Shown: positions 1-8,291 of the stretch, one piece after another
Position numbering within the stretch: position 1 is the first letter of the stretch
Layout: each line of letters starts with the position of its first letter
DNA from: a virus
Strand: one strand, 5' to 3'
Virus record (IMG/VR): IMGVR_UViG_3300047550_001356
Coordinates: 1 to 30,155 of that record
DNA: 30,155 nt
The notes under the pieces: generated by a model
The model's input: the letters and a program-made list of their open reading frames with translations, nothing else
Told to the model about the DNA's origin: nothing
The model's database searches: none
Position numbers and translations under genes: made by a program

Positions 1-861
1 GCTATAGCAAGATCAATGATTGCTGTAAGTCATGATGGAAATCAAGTTAAAATAGCACCAATCACATTAGATCTTGCTAGAAAATGCAAAATAGATATTG
101 CCTCTAGAATCAAATCAAATTCAGCAGCATCGAAGCAACAAGAAGAAGAATGGGATCAACTACAAGAGCAAGCAAAGAAATCTGGTAAAAAGTTAACAGA
201 TCTTGATGATTTTAGACCATATTCGTTGAGGAATACAATTAGAGTAGTTATAAATGAAATTGCTCTAGATCAACTAAAAGAATATGTTGGTCCAATATCT
301 TCGTTAGATGGAGTGAAGTTACTACAACTTATTTTAGAAAAAACAGATAAAATTCCTCCACCAGAATTGACTGATGACGAAAAAAATCAAAATTTAGAAG
401 AAATCAAATCATTATCTGAAAATAATCCAATAGACTTTTTTAAAATAATATTACCATTATTCGAATATGATGATCTATCTCCACAAACAGATTGGTTAGA
501 TGTATTACCAGTTGATGGATACACAATAAATAGAGTGTATATAAATGGAAAAGAACATAGAATTCCAGTAGAGAAACCAGTAGATACACCAGTACCTGGT
601 ATGCAAGTCAGTGCTTTGGGAGAAGGATACATAGAAGAAAAAAGAAACTATCGTAAAGAATACGATAACTACCATGGAAAACCAGAGCAAAGAAAAAATC
701 GTGCTGGAAGAGTCAAGGCAAGAAGACTACTTATGAAACTTGGAAAAGTTCGTAAAGGTGATGGAAAAGATGTAGATCACAAAGACGGAAATCCAAGAAA
801 TAACGGAAAACATAACTTAAGAGTCAGAGATAAATCATCAAACAGGGCAGATAATGATTAA
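1..861 (+). CDS. HNH endonuclease-like protein, 5'-partial
   Basis: The reading frame is open from base 1, and the first ATG (position 16) has no ribosome binding site, so the gene most likely begins left of the window. The C-terminal ~80 residues are basic and carry an HNH-like core: a DVDHKDGNPRNN stretch, then HNLRV and a final SSNRADND. This D-H-x-D-x-N pattern is typical of phage HNH/NUMOD-associated endonucleases. The N-terminal ~200 residues are helical and acidic-to-mixed with no motif I recognise. An HNH nickase or packaging-associated nuclease is possible, but the long N-terminal region suggests the HNH unit is appended to another protein. The stop overlaps the next start by 8 nt, so the two are probably co-translated. 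The HNH assignment is fairly secure; the biological role is not. Confidence 0.7.
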   Translation, partial: AIARSMIAVSHDGNQVKIAPITLDLARKCKIDIASRIKSNSAASKQQEEEWDQLQEQAKKSGKKLTDLDDFRPYSLRNTIRVVINEIALDQLKEYVGPISSLDGVKLLQLILEKTDKIPPPELTDDEKNQNLEEIKSLSENNPIDFFKIILPLFEYDDLSPQTDWLDVLPVDGYTINRVYINGKEHRIPVEKPVDTPVPGMQVSALGEGYIEEKRNYRKEYDNYHGKPEQRKNRAGRVKARRLLMKLGKVRKGDGKDVDHKDGNPRNNGKHNLRVRDKSSNRADND

Positions 862-2437
862 GTTATCAGAAGATCTTCGTCGTTGGTTTAAAGAAAAATG
901 GACTGCACAAGATGGTTCAGAATGTGGTGATTATAAAGGTCGTGGAAGAGTAAAATGTCGTCCATCTCGTCGTGTTTCAGATAAGAGTCCACAGACATGG
1001 GGAGAGATGACTCCAGAAGAAAAGAAAAAAGCAGTAAGGAAAAAGCAAGAAGCACATCGTAAAGGAAAACAGTGGAGTTCACACAAAACTGGAAAGACTT
1101 GGGATGGTCCTAAAAATAAATATAGACCCAAAAAGAAAAAAATGAATGAATCACTAATCACAGAAGATGATGCACAAGATAGTGGTGAATCGCTTGCAGA
1201 TTATCATTCAAGATTACTTAGACAAATTAATAACAATAACATATCATCAATGGATCATCATGATAGACTCCATGGTGCTATAGCATTTTTAAATTCGCTA
1301 AAAACACATCCAGATTATAAAGGAAAAAGCATACCACCACTAATTCTTAGAGTAAAAGACTCAGCAAGTAACGCACCACATGCTAGAGGTATTCGTGTTA
1401 CTGGTATTGGTGGAAAACCACATAAAGCAGTTGTAACTGGTATTCCTGCTTCTGCTGGTGGTCATAGATCATACCATGGAGATAGACCAGAAGAGCAGGA
1501 TGTTAGAAAGATAACAGGTATAATGACAAGCAATTACGCTTTTATGCGTCCAGAGCATATAAACACACTTCAGAGATTAATAGATTTTAGAGGAATACGA
1601 GAAATGTTTGAACAATTAAAACAACTATTGGCAGAGGCAAAGAAAGAAAAACCATACAAAGGATTCAAGAAAGGAAAGAACCATCCAGAAGGTGGTCTTT
1701 CTCGCGCAGAAGCACGCAGACAAGGAATTCATGCTGGCATTGAAACCAAGGATGAAGCAAAACGCAAAGGTGGATTTGGTAAACTTTCTGGTAAAACACA
1801 AAAGCGTAGAAAGTCATTCTGTGCTCGTATGTGTGGAATGAAGAAAAGAAGAACAAGTTCAAAAACTGCAAATGACCCCAAATCAAAAATAAACGCTGCT
1901 TTACGAGTCTGGGGATGTCGTTGTGGCACAAACGAATCAACAGAAATGACTGGACAATTACTTTTAGAAAAAAATAAACCAACAAATAAAAAACTATGGT
2001 CAAAAGCAAAAGCACTTGCTCGTCAAAAGTTTGATGTATATCCATCAGCATATGCAAATGGATGGGCAGCAAAATGGTACAAAAAGAAAGGTGGAGGATG
2101 GATGACCGAAAATTTAAATCACATTCAAACCAAAGTAAAAGATAAGTTTTTAACAGAAGGATGTGGTTGTGGCAAAGATAAACCAACACCAAAACCAAAT
2201 CCTAAAATTATAAAACCAAAACCAAAAGCAAATAATTTAACCGAAGAAGTTGTAAATCAAGAGCATAAAGGCAAAATGTCTAGGTCTATGATAAAAAATA
2301 GAGATAAGACAAGAAAACAATTAAGAGGCAAGGTCAGAGTAGTCAGAGATGGAGATACTATAGAAAATGCAGAATATAGACTTGCCACTTATATTGAATG
2401 GGTCAAAAAACATGGAAAGAAAAATAAGAAAAAATAA
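854..2437 (+). CDS. long basic multi-module phage protein (DUF5872/DUF6321-like segments)
   Basis: A 527-residue, strongly lysine-rich protein that looks like a string of small modules. Residues 1-70 (LSEDLRRWFKEKW, then a GxxxCxPSRRVS stretch) resemble the DUF5872 N-terminal part. Residues ~265-350 contain GLSRAEARRQGIHAG and then SFCARMCGMKKRRTSSKTAN ending in WGCRCG, like the Cys-containing DUF6321-type region of cyanophage and algal-virus proteins. Residues ~380-415 (KALARQKFDVYPSAYANGWA, then KWYKKKGGGW) match the C-terminal DUF5872 motif. Residues ~110-250 and the C-terminal tail (~455-527) are not recognised. A GCGCG cluster lies near residue 436. Such proteins are usually short and separate in related phages, so this could be a fusion. 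The charge suggests nucleic-acid binding. Family names are from memory and the function is unknown. Confidence 0.65.
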   Translation: MIKLSEDLRRWFKEKWTAQDGSECGDYKGRGRVKCRPSRRVSDKSPQTWGEMTPEEKKKAVRKKQEAHRKGKQWSSHKTGKTWDGPKNKYRPKKKKMNESLITEDDAQDSGESLADYHSRLLRQINNNNISSMDHHDRLHGAIAFLNSLKTHPDYKGKSIPPLILRVKDSASNAPHARGIRVTGIGGKPHKAVVTGIPASAGGHRSYHGDRPEEQDVRKITGIMTSNYAFMRPEHINTLQRLIDFRGIREMFEQLKQLLAEAKKEKPYKGFKKGKNHPEGGLSRAEARRQGIHAGIETKDEAKRKGGFGKLSGKTQKRRKSFCARMCGMKKRRTSSKTANDPKSKINAALRVWGCRCGTNESTEMTGQLLLEKNKPTNKKLWSKAKALARQKFDVYPSAYANGWAAKWYKKKGGGWMTENLNHIQTKVKDKFLTEGCGCGKDKPTPKPNPKIIKPKPKANNLTEEVVNQEHKGKMSRSMIKNRDKTRKQLRGKVRVVRDGDTIENAEYRLATYIEWVKKHGKKNKKK

Positions 2438-2447
2438 AGGATAAATC

Positions 2448-2969
2448 ATGTCAAGACAAACAGAATATACAAGCGTATTCTCCCCAGTTGATGCAGAATC
2501 AGTACAGGGAAAGGATAGAATGAATCCACTCACAAGTGAGGGATTACACAGAATCAATTCATTAATAAACAACCATTTAGCAAAAGGCGTTCTAAATCCA
2601 CACGCTACAATCGCTGAATTAAAAGTAAAATTAAATCATATGAATTTAGATTTTCCATTTGATAACAATACAGAAGTAACTCCATCAAATACATATAGTG
2701 TAAGTCATGGAGATGTATTTGGTGTAACTCCAACTACAAATTTAATGGCAGGATTTGATCGTGGTCAGGATTTACCAAAATATAAATTAACCATAAACAT
2801 GGGAAAAAATGAATATGGTTATTCTTTAAATGGTAAACTAGAACCCGCAGATTCAACAATTGCCGAAGCAGTGGAATATAAAATAAAGAAGAAAAAAAGA
2901 ATAGAAAAAGCAAAGAAGATGCTAAAAGAGAAAAAAATGAAAGCATCAAAAAAGTCAAAAAAGTGCTGA
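2448..2969 (+). CDS. hypothetical protein with lysine-rich C-terminal tail
   Basis: A 173-residue protein preceded by a good ribosome binding site (AAAGGATAAATC before the ATG) and 10 nt after the previous stop. The N-terminal ~145 residues are mixed and apparently globular. The last ~30 are almost all K/E/M (IKKKKRIEKAKKM and beyond), giving a very basic helix. I recognise no family. The position between a basic structural-like protein and the DUF6267-like gene suggests the same late or virion-associated set, but that is inference only. Confidence 0.6.
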   Translation: MSRQTEYTSVFSPVDAESVQGKDRMNPLTSEGLHRINSLINNHLAKGVLNPHATIAELKVKLNHMNLDFPFDNNTEVTPSNTYSVSHGDVFGVTPTTNLMAGFDRGQDLPKYKLTINMGKNEYGYSLNGKLEPADSTIAEAVEYKIKKKKRIEKAKKMLKEKKMKASKKSKKC

Positions 2970-2972
2970 TAA

Positions 2973-3347
2973 ATGTTAAAGTTAAATAGTGATAATTTTA
3001 TACTATATGCAATGAAGATGTATAACAGTACATCTTCAATCGGATTACATGAATTCTATGATGATATGAATAGAATTAAATATGTTAAACGATTGCTTAT
3101 AAAGTATAAAAAAAATCACGATTTAAAGGAAAGATTAATATTAAATCACATAATAATATTGCAAAATGTATTTGGTGCTGAAGCATGTACAAGAATTTTA
3201 TTTTATAAAATACACAAAGATCTTCACTCCTATTTAAAATCATTTTTAGCATATCTTCAATATTTACCAAAATATATTCCAGAAGTAGACATAAACACAA
3301 TAAACACTGACCATAGGATTGATAAAATATTAAGAGAATTAAAATGA
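2973..3347 (+). CDS. hypothetical small helical protein
   Basis: A 124-residue protein, start 3 nt after the preceding stop. No clear Shine-Dalgarno sequence is present, so reinitiation after the upstream gene is likely. The sequence is mainly helical and rich in K, I, L and Y, with no signal peptide and no motif I know. Its stop forms an ATGA overlap with the next gene, so all + strand genes here look translationally coupled. Function unknown. Confidence 0.55.
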   Translation: MLKLNSDNFILYAMKMYNSTSSIGLHEFYDDMNRIKYVKRLLIKYKKNHDLKERLILNHIIILQNVFGAEACTRILFYKIHKDLHSYLKSFLAYLQYLPKYIPEVDINTINTDHRIDKILRELK

Positions 3348-4771
3348 TACATGTTATAGATCTTATAAGAAAAGTTAATTACATAACAGAAGCAACAGAA
3401 GCAGAAACTACTGGCCATATGACACACATTTCTGATTGGAAACTGTATGGCAATTCTATGGAAGATCTAGAACACGCAGAAGCAATGCATAAATTTATGA
3501 ATGGTCATGAAACACCAGGACACACCGTGTCCTGGAAAATAGATGGAGAGACTAGTTTAACCTTTGGTAAAAAACATGATGGTAGACACTTTGTTGCATA
3601 TAAAAGTGCAAAGAATCATTTCCACACACCAGAAGAAATAGATGCAGCAGGAGTGCCTTGGGCAGAAGCTGGTAAAAAATTGTTAAAATATGTAACAGAA
3701 ATGAACATCAAACCAGGTCATGTATTTCAAGGCGATCTACTATGGACTAATCGTGATAAAGAAATTCACGATGGAACACATATTAAACCAAATACTATTC
3801 CATATAAACCAACTCATCATGATGTTGGTATTGCTGTTCATAGTCAATATGAAATGGATCACGATGGAACATTAAATAGAATCACGAATGCACCAGATGT
3901 TTCGCAAATTCAACATCCAAAAGTATTTGCACCCGATCTACAAATCAAACCTGGTCAAGTCATGCTTACCAGAGAACGAAACAAGGCAGTCGGGGAATCA
4001 CTTGCAAAAGCAAGAGAATTGATGACTCCCGAAGTTCAAGAATATACAAATTCACTTGCAAATAACAAAAATATGCAAAAGTTTATGCAAGAGTATACGA
4101 ATGAAGTGGTTGCAACAACAGGTAAAAGAGATCTTGAATCTTTAAAAACATATCTTCATAGACCAATCATAGGTGCAAAAACATCATATGGTTACATGGA
4201 AAAAGCAACTCAAAGAAATAAATCAGATAAGAGCAAAGCAGCACTTGTAAAAGAAATAGAAGATCATATCAATCAACATGGTAACAAAATATCAGCAATG
4301 TTCCAATCAATGCAACATGTTGCTGATGCAAAACATCAAATGCTGGATCAATTCAAAGCACATGGACACACAGCACCAATTCAAGTTCATGGTGGTGGGG
4401 AACATGAAGGCGTTGTATCGGCATTTGCAAAACCAAAACCAGGTTTAATTCGTGGAATTATTGGTCGTCTTGCAAAACTTACAAGAGAGGGAATATCTGG
4501 ATTCAGTGCAAGAAATCGCAGAAGAGGTGTAGAAAGAGGGTTCACAAAAGAACGCGAAGTACCTCATCCAGAAGTTCCTTTCGTTGATCATACCGAAAAT
4601 ATTAAAGAAGAAATGGCAGTTGGATCTGGTGCTGGTCTTGCAGGACTTGGTGGACCAAAAGATGTTGCAGTTCCTGTTGAAGCACAGAAGCGTTATACTC
4701 GCTCTGGTCCAATGAGAAGAAAAAGAAACATCGTTGAATCGTTTTTAAACTCCAAGAATCTCATGATATAA
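3344..4771 (+). CDS. DUF6267-like protein with nucleotidyltransferase/ligase-like motif
   Basis: A 475-residue protein. Residues 59-75 contain VSWKIDGETS, fitting the covalent nucleotidyltransferase motif I (K-x-D-G; candidate lysine K65). It is followed by a YKSAKN segment (~residue 86) and then FQGDLLW (128-134), in the place where ligase-fold enzymes carry a beta-strand acidic motif. IKPNTIPY (147-154) comes next. This order is shared with a widespread T4-like cyanophage family that I know as DUF6267. The C-terminal ~200 residues are helical, Gly-rich and basic, and unrecognised. The start is set by the ATGA overlap with the previous stop (AAGAGAA upstream). The 3' end overlaps the convergent RuvC-like gene by 27 nt. 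A DNA/RNA ligase or capping-like activity is inference; the known family has no assigned reaction that I am aware of. Confidence 0.6.
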   Translation: MIHVIDLIRKVNYITEATEAETTGHMTHISDWKLYGNSMEDLEHAEAMHKFMNGHETPGHTVSWKIDGETSLTFGKKHDGRHFVAYKSAKNHFHTPEEIDAAGVPWAEAGKKLLKYVTEMNIKPGHVFQGDLLWTNRDKEIHDGTHIKPNTIPYKPTHHDVGIAVHSQYEMDHDGTLNRITNAPDVSQIQHPKVFAPDLQIKPGQVMLTRERNKAVGESLAKARELMTPEVQEYTNSLANNKNMQKFMQEYTNEVVATTGKRDLESLKTYLHRPIIGAKTSYGYMEKATQRNKSDKSKAALVKEIEDHINQHGNKISAMFQSMQHVADAKHQMLDQFKAHGHTAPIQVHGGGEHEGVVSAFAKPKPGLIRGIIGRLAKLTREGISGFSARNRRRGVERGFTKEREVPHPEVPFVDHTENIKEEMAVGSGAGLAGLGGPKDVAVPVEAQKRYTRSGPMRRKRNIVESFLNSKNLMI

Positions 4772-5299
4772 TTGTTTGCATATATAAAAACAATCTACTA
4801 TATCACTGACTGGACTTCCAATCAAAGTTTTATTTGGTGTTATCATTGTTTGCAAATCCATGCCAGTTTCTTTATAAAATGAATTAAACATCATTTGCTT
4901 ATCTGCATTTCCTTTTCCAGTTGCCAATTTCTTTACAACTGTTGGTTCTATTATATCAACTGGTATTGATGCTTGATAGAGTTTATATTTTAATACTCCA
5001 GTATTTTCAGCAATATTAAATACTCTACCAGTTGCATTATAAGCATAACCCTCTAGAGCAATTCGTGAGCAACCTATAGCGGTTCTCATCACCCAATCAG
5101 ATATTGATCCATATCTTTCACAATCTCCGTCATAATCATCAAACAACTCCCCGTGTATATTTCCATGAAAAGTAGTAGCATATTTTTTTGTATCTGTTAA
5201 ATAGTAAAAAGAACAATTATTAAAATTAAATTTATTATTTGTATTGAATACACAAATTGCTGGACCATTCAGAGAGTAATCTATTCCTGCTATATGCAT
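4745..5299 (-). CDS. RuvC-like Holliday-junction resolvase
   Basis: A 184-residue protein with the RNase H/RuvC fold signature. An N-terminal GIDYSLNG strand carries the first Asp (D7). IALEGYAY (~residue 80) carries the Glu, followed by the RVFNIAENTGVLK helix typical of RuvC. A C-terminal SPVSDIVDCFYI provides the last Asp residues. Length fits bacterial and phage RuvC-like resolvases. It would cut branched replication or recombination intermediates before packaging, the job done by endonuclease VII in T4; gp49 is not seen in this window. The gene stands alone downstream of a strong terminator, so it needs its own promoter. A CTAAATAG box 5 nt upstream of the ATG resembles a T4-type late element but is very close. 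The 3' end overlaps the convergent + strand gene. Confidence 0.8.
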   Translation of the reverse strand: MHIAGIDYSLNGPAICVFNTNNKFNFNNCSFYYLTDTKKYATTFHGNIHGELFDDYDGDCERYGSISDWVMRTAIGCSRIALEGYAYNATGRVFNIAENTGVLKYKLYQASIPVDIIEPTVVKKLATGKGNADKQMMFNSFYKETGMDLQTMITPNKTLIGSPVSDIVDCFYICKQLYHEILGV

Positions 5300-5316
5300 A
5301 TGACTATTTAGGAAAG

Positions 5317-5342
5317 AAAAAGGGGTCTTTCGACCCCTTTTT
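5317..5342 (-). terminator. rho-independent terminator after the FtsZ-like gene
   Basis: A perfect 11-bp stem (AAAAAGGGGTC paired with GACCCCTTTTT) with a 4-nt loop that reads GAAA on the minus strand. A T-rich run follows on the minus strand. It starts 3 nt past the stop codon of the FtsZ-like gene and separates it from the RuvC-like gene. The A/T flanks make it potentially bidirectional. Confidence 0.9.
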
Positions 5343-5344
5343 TA

Positions 5345-6535
5345 TCACTCAAATGGATGTTTTTCATCAAAATATTTTTCACTTATATTCATCTTTAATT
5401 GTTCTAATCGTTTAATTGGAACTTTAAGACCAGAAACTAGTGTGTACAATCTCAATGATGGTTTATCATCCTCGTATATGCCTCTGTGAAGGGTTGCCTT
5501 TGGACATAATGACGATAGGGTGTCAAATCCATAAGATAGGTTATCCATCAATCCTGGTGTATTTTCCATGATTGCTTTTCCACCAACTGCGCAACATGCA
5601 GCAAAAGTTGCTTCTGATATATCAAGTTCAGCAAGAAGAGTTTTATCCATATTACTTTTTACTGATTTTGAAATTTCTGTCTCATTAGCAGATTTTGGTG
5701 CTGGTTTATTTTCTTGTATATTTAATTTAGAAACTCCCATAACCATCACCCCACCACAACGAATAGTTGTTGCGTAATCAGTAGGATCAAAAGATGTATA
5801 TTGTGATGGATGTTTTGACAGCACATTAAAGATATGAAATAATCCAGAAACTGTATTATTGATTGTTGACCAGAATTCTTTTACTGTAAGATTTGTATAC
5901 ATTTTTTCAATTCTGGCATTATCAAGTATAACAAGTGGAGATATTTCTTTTCGTTCTGCTTGTCCACCAATTTGCTTTAATACTCTATATGCATTATATG
6001 AAACTTTTGGAGATGTTGCTTCTCCTCTAGTTGGAAGTGACATAATAACTCCGACACGCTCTTCTGGTCTATCATGCCCTATAAATTTCATATATTTTTT
6101 AGCAATATCAACAAGAACTAACGAAGATCCAGAACCACTACCACCACCAGCACCTATACAAACCATTATATGATCTATCTTAGTGCCATAGACTCTACGC
6201 ATCATATCAAATATCTCTTGCTTATATTTAATTGCAGCATTTGCCCCGCGCTCCATATCTTTACCAGCACCCTCTTCTCCTATATCAAGAAGAAGTTTTT
6301 GTATATCTGGAATATCAAGAAGCGCAAGATCTTGTTTTGATGTATTCACTGCAATGCATTTTTTATAACCACGATCATAGAATGCTTTCGCAAGTCTTCC
6401 ACCACCTTGACCAGATCCTATCCAAGCAAACACATGAGATCCACCACTTTCATCAGCAATCTCTTCCTGTACCGATTCTGGTTCTTTATAATCTTCTAAT
6501 TCTAAATCTGGTATTTCTAAATCTGGAATATCCAT
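5345..6535 (-). CDS. tubulin/FtsZ-like GTPase
   Basis: A 396-residue protein with the FtsZ/tubulin GTPase landmarks in order. A Gly-rich GSGQGGGR loop is at 40-47, and NTSKQDL (64-70) fits the FtsZ NTDAQAL position. The tubulin signature is GAGGGSGSGS (128-137). PLVILDNARI (~200-209) lies at the FtsZ NDRL site. SFDPTDYATTI (248-258) is at the T7 synergy loop, with both acidic residues spaced as in FtsZ NxDFAD but Ser replacing the Asn. Expected role: a polymerising GTPase that positions or transports phage DNA or virions, or interferes with host division. It differs from PhuZ-type proteins: the acidic segment is at the N terminus (first ~30 residues, with an IPDLEIPDLE repeat) rather than in a C-terminal tail. 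A strong AAGGAG ribosome binding site overlaps the stop of the upstream cohesin-like gene. The family is secure; the role is inference. Confidence 0.85.
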   Translation of the reverse strand: MDIPDLEIPDLELEDYKEPESVQEEIADESGGSHVFAWIGSGQGGGRLAKAFYDRGYKKCIAVNTSKQDLALLDIPDIQKLLLDIGEEGAGKDMERGANAAIKYKQEIFDMMRRVYGTKIDHIMVCIGAGGGSGSGSSLVLVDIAKKYMKFIGHDRPEERVGVIMSLPTRGEATSPKVSYNAYRVLKQIGGQAERKEISPLVILDNARIEKMYTNLTVKEFWSTINNTVSGLFHIFNVLSKHPSQYTSFDPTDYATTIRCGGVMVMGVSKLNIQENKPAPKSANETEISKSVKSNMDKTLLAELDISEATFAACCAVGGKAIMENTPGLMDNLSYGFDTLSSLCPKATLHRGIYEDDKPSLRLYTLVSGLKVPIKRLEQLKMNISEKYFDEKHPFE

Positions 6536-6544
6536 TTTATCTCC

Positions 6545-7903
6545 TTATGGTAATGTACCATTTATAGTTACACCACTTTGTGTTCCAAGAACACTCGACC
6601 CAGGAATATTGCTTCCTAGTGGTTGTGATTCGTCAGATACCCAAAGTCCAGCAAGACGAGGATCGTTCTTCTTTACGATATCAATCTTGGTAGTGTTGAA
6701 GTCATTTAGTACCTTGAAATTCAATGTAACGATCAACACCTCTCCAGTTCTATACGATCTGTCTCCAAGTTGGCACAACCAGTTGTGCATGGCATTTCCA
6801 TCTTTGGGTAGTGCTGCTTCATTGATTGCAGTTGGACCCACAAGCGGGAATCCATTTTCCATGCTTTTAGGTGCTCCTGTCTTGTCAATACTTACGAGTT
6901 CAAGAACCGTATTGTCCCATACAAAACTGGTAGCAACAGAAGCAATATACTGTGGTTTAGTCTCTGGTTTGACCATTATCTTTACAGGAACAGTATCTCC
7001 TGCCTTGAACTTGGTCACTGGTGCAGTCAGATAATGCGCAACTTTGTATATGGGTGGAGCACCGAACATAATCTGCTCACCCTCGGATCGTGTTTCACCA
7101 AGCACATTTGTACCAACAGTTGGACTACCATCAACTTTGGTTGTGATGGTTGTGCCTTGATATGTTGTGAGAGGAAGAATACGAATGAACGCTCTTTGCG
7201 ATCCCCAAGTAGGAAGATAATAGTCATCCTTGACTTTGAATTGCAGAGTACCTAACAAGCGATATCCACCCTGCCATAAGTATCCATCAAAATTCCATTG
7301 GTAATATTGTGGTTTGAGTGCTGGTGTACGGAGTTCTGGTGCAGGAAGAATCTGTGCGTGATATAGAACCAAACCATCACCAAGTGGCGTAATTTTTGTT
7401 TTGCTTGCATCCATTACAGCAGGATCAAATCCAATTCCATTTGCTCCAACGGGCAACAGTTCAAGACGAGTATGATCGTACTGAACAACCACATCAGAAC
7501 TGCGATACACGCTCCATTTGTATACCTGTCTCTGAACTCCATTAAGAGTCATCGTCATTGGTGGAGGAGTCAGTGGCATCGCAAGAATGTTTGCCGTGAT
7601 GATTGAGTCCTTGAAACCATACTGTCCGTTCTTCACTCCACCATTCCATGCAACTTGCGCCCATCCCGACTCCAAAAACAGACGATACTTGATCGCAGGA
7701 TCAATGAAGTATGGAGTATATACAAATGCTGGTGGCACAGGAACCAACTGAATTGTCCCATCTGGTTGAGAAACCTTTGTTGGTGGCACTGGAGCTGAAT
7801 TTACTGGACTTGTAGTTGGTGTCGTACCTGGCACTGTTTGCGCTAACGCTGAAAATGAAATAATAAATGTAAATAATAAACTAAATAAATTTTTAATTTT
7901 CAT
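6545..7903 (-). CDS. exported protein with two cohesin-like domains
   Basis: A 452-residue protein with a clear signal peptide: MKIKN, a hydrophobic core to about residue 20, and likely cleavage after SALA. A Pro/Thr/Ser-rich linker (~22-60) follows. I see two beta-rich domains, roughly 95-275 and 285-452. Each contains a cohesin-type strand (VVVQYDHTRLELL at ~138-150; SFVWDNTVLELVS at ~326-338). Each ends in a similar VLG-plus-Gly/Thr segment, consistent with an internal duplication. Cohesin-like folds bind protein or carbohydrate partners at cell surfaces or in the periplasm. Base composition is clearly richer in G+C than the flanking genes (sampled lines ~40% against ~17-33%), which suggests separate acquisition. 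It sits between the nuclease (11-nt overlap) and the FtsZ-like gene. Export is well supported; the cohesin assignment is moderate, and an Ig-like or other beta-sandwich is an alternative. Confidence 0.6.
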   Translation of the reverse strand: MKIKNLFSLLFTFIISFSALAQTVPGTTPTTSPVNSAPVPPTKVSQPDGTIQLVPVPPAFVYTPYFIDPAIKYRLFLESGWAQVAWNGGVKNGQYGFKDSIITANILAMPLTPPPMTMTLNGVQRQVYKWSVYRSSDVVVQYDHTRLELLPVGANGIGFDPAVMDASKTKITPLGDGLVLYHAQILPAPELRTPALKPQYYQWNFDGYLWQGGYRLLGTLQFKVKDDYYLPTWGSQRAFIRILPLTTYQGTTITTKVDGSPTVGTNVLGETRSEGEQIMFGAPPIYKVAHYLTAPVTKFKAGDTVPVKIMVKPETKPQYIASVATSFVWDNTVLELVSIDKTGAPKSMENGFPLVGPTAINEAALPKDGNAMHNWLCQLGDRSYRTGEVLIVTLNFKVLNDFNTTKIDIVKKNDPRLAGLWVSDESQPLGSNIPGSSVLGTQSGVTINGTLP

Positions 7904-8291
7904 GTGATTTCCTTTTTTCTAATAATAACTTAAAATCTTTATTTTTTGCATCACCGTTATACTCCCAAGCATAACCATTATCAATCAGTAACTTGTTAAT
8001 GCAAATATTGTTGTCGCCATAAATTTCTCCAAGCATTCTTCCATACTTGTCGTCTTTTGTGGTTTTAATTTTTAATTGATTTTGATTGACTAACCAAACA
8101 GAAAGAAAAGTTTTTGCATCTTCTGCTAAAATTCTTTCCTGTAAATCTTTACTATTTGATTCTGGTGTGTCAATACCAGCAAGTCTTATTCTCTCTTTAT
8201 GAAAAACATTAAAACCCAAGTCGAATAAGAGATCAACTGTATCTCCATCTATCACTTTAAGTACATCTTTAATTATATATTCGTACATCAT
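7893..8291 (-). CDS. staphylococcal (thermo)nuclease-like protein
   Basis: A 132-residue SNase-fold protein. All key positions of the family are visible: VIDGDTV (D17 at the calcium-site Asp), RIRLAGIDTPE (R36, D41, T42, E44 matching Arg35/Asp40/Thr41/Glu43 of the staphylococcal enzyme) and DKYGRMLG (R85 matching Arg87). Catalysis of single-strand-preferring phosphodiester cleavage is therefore expected. There is no signal peptide, so it would act in the cytoplasm, possibly on host DNA or RNA. Start is ambiguous between two adjacent Met codons. The first forms an ATGA overlap with the glycosyltransferase stop, and AAGGATAG lies just upstream. Confidence 0.85.
   Translation of the reverse strand: MMYEYIIKDVLKVIDGDTVDLLFDLGFNVFHKERIRLAGIDTPESNSKDLQERILAEDAKTFLSVWLVNQNQLKIKTTKDDKYGRMLGEIYGDNNICINKLLIDNGYAWEYNGDAKNKDFKLLLEKRKSHEN

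Noticed and set aside
1665-2198. 177-codon minus-strand frame opposite the basic protein
   Set aside because: It is the Leu/His-rich shadow of a Lys-rich coding sequence, without a ribosome binding site or motif.
4771-4794. 7-bp inverted repeat after the DUF6267-like stop as a + strand terminator
   Set aside because: Weak AT-rich stem, 10-nt loop and no U tract, and it lies in the RuvC-like coding region.
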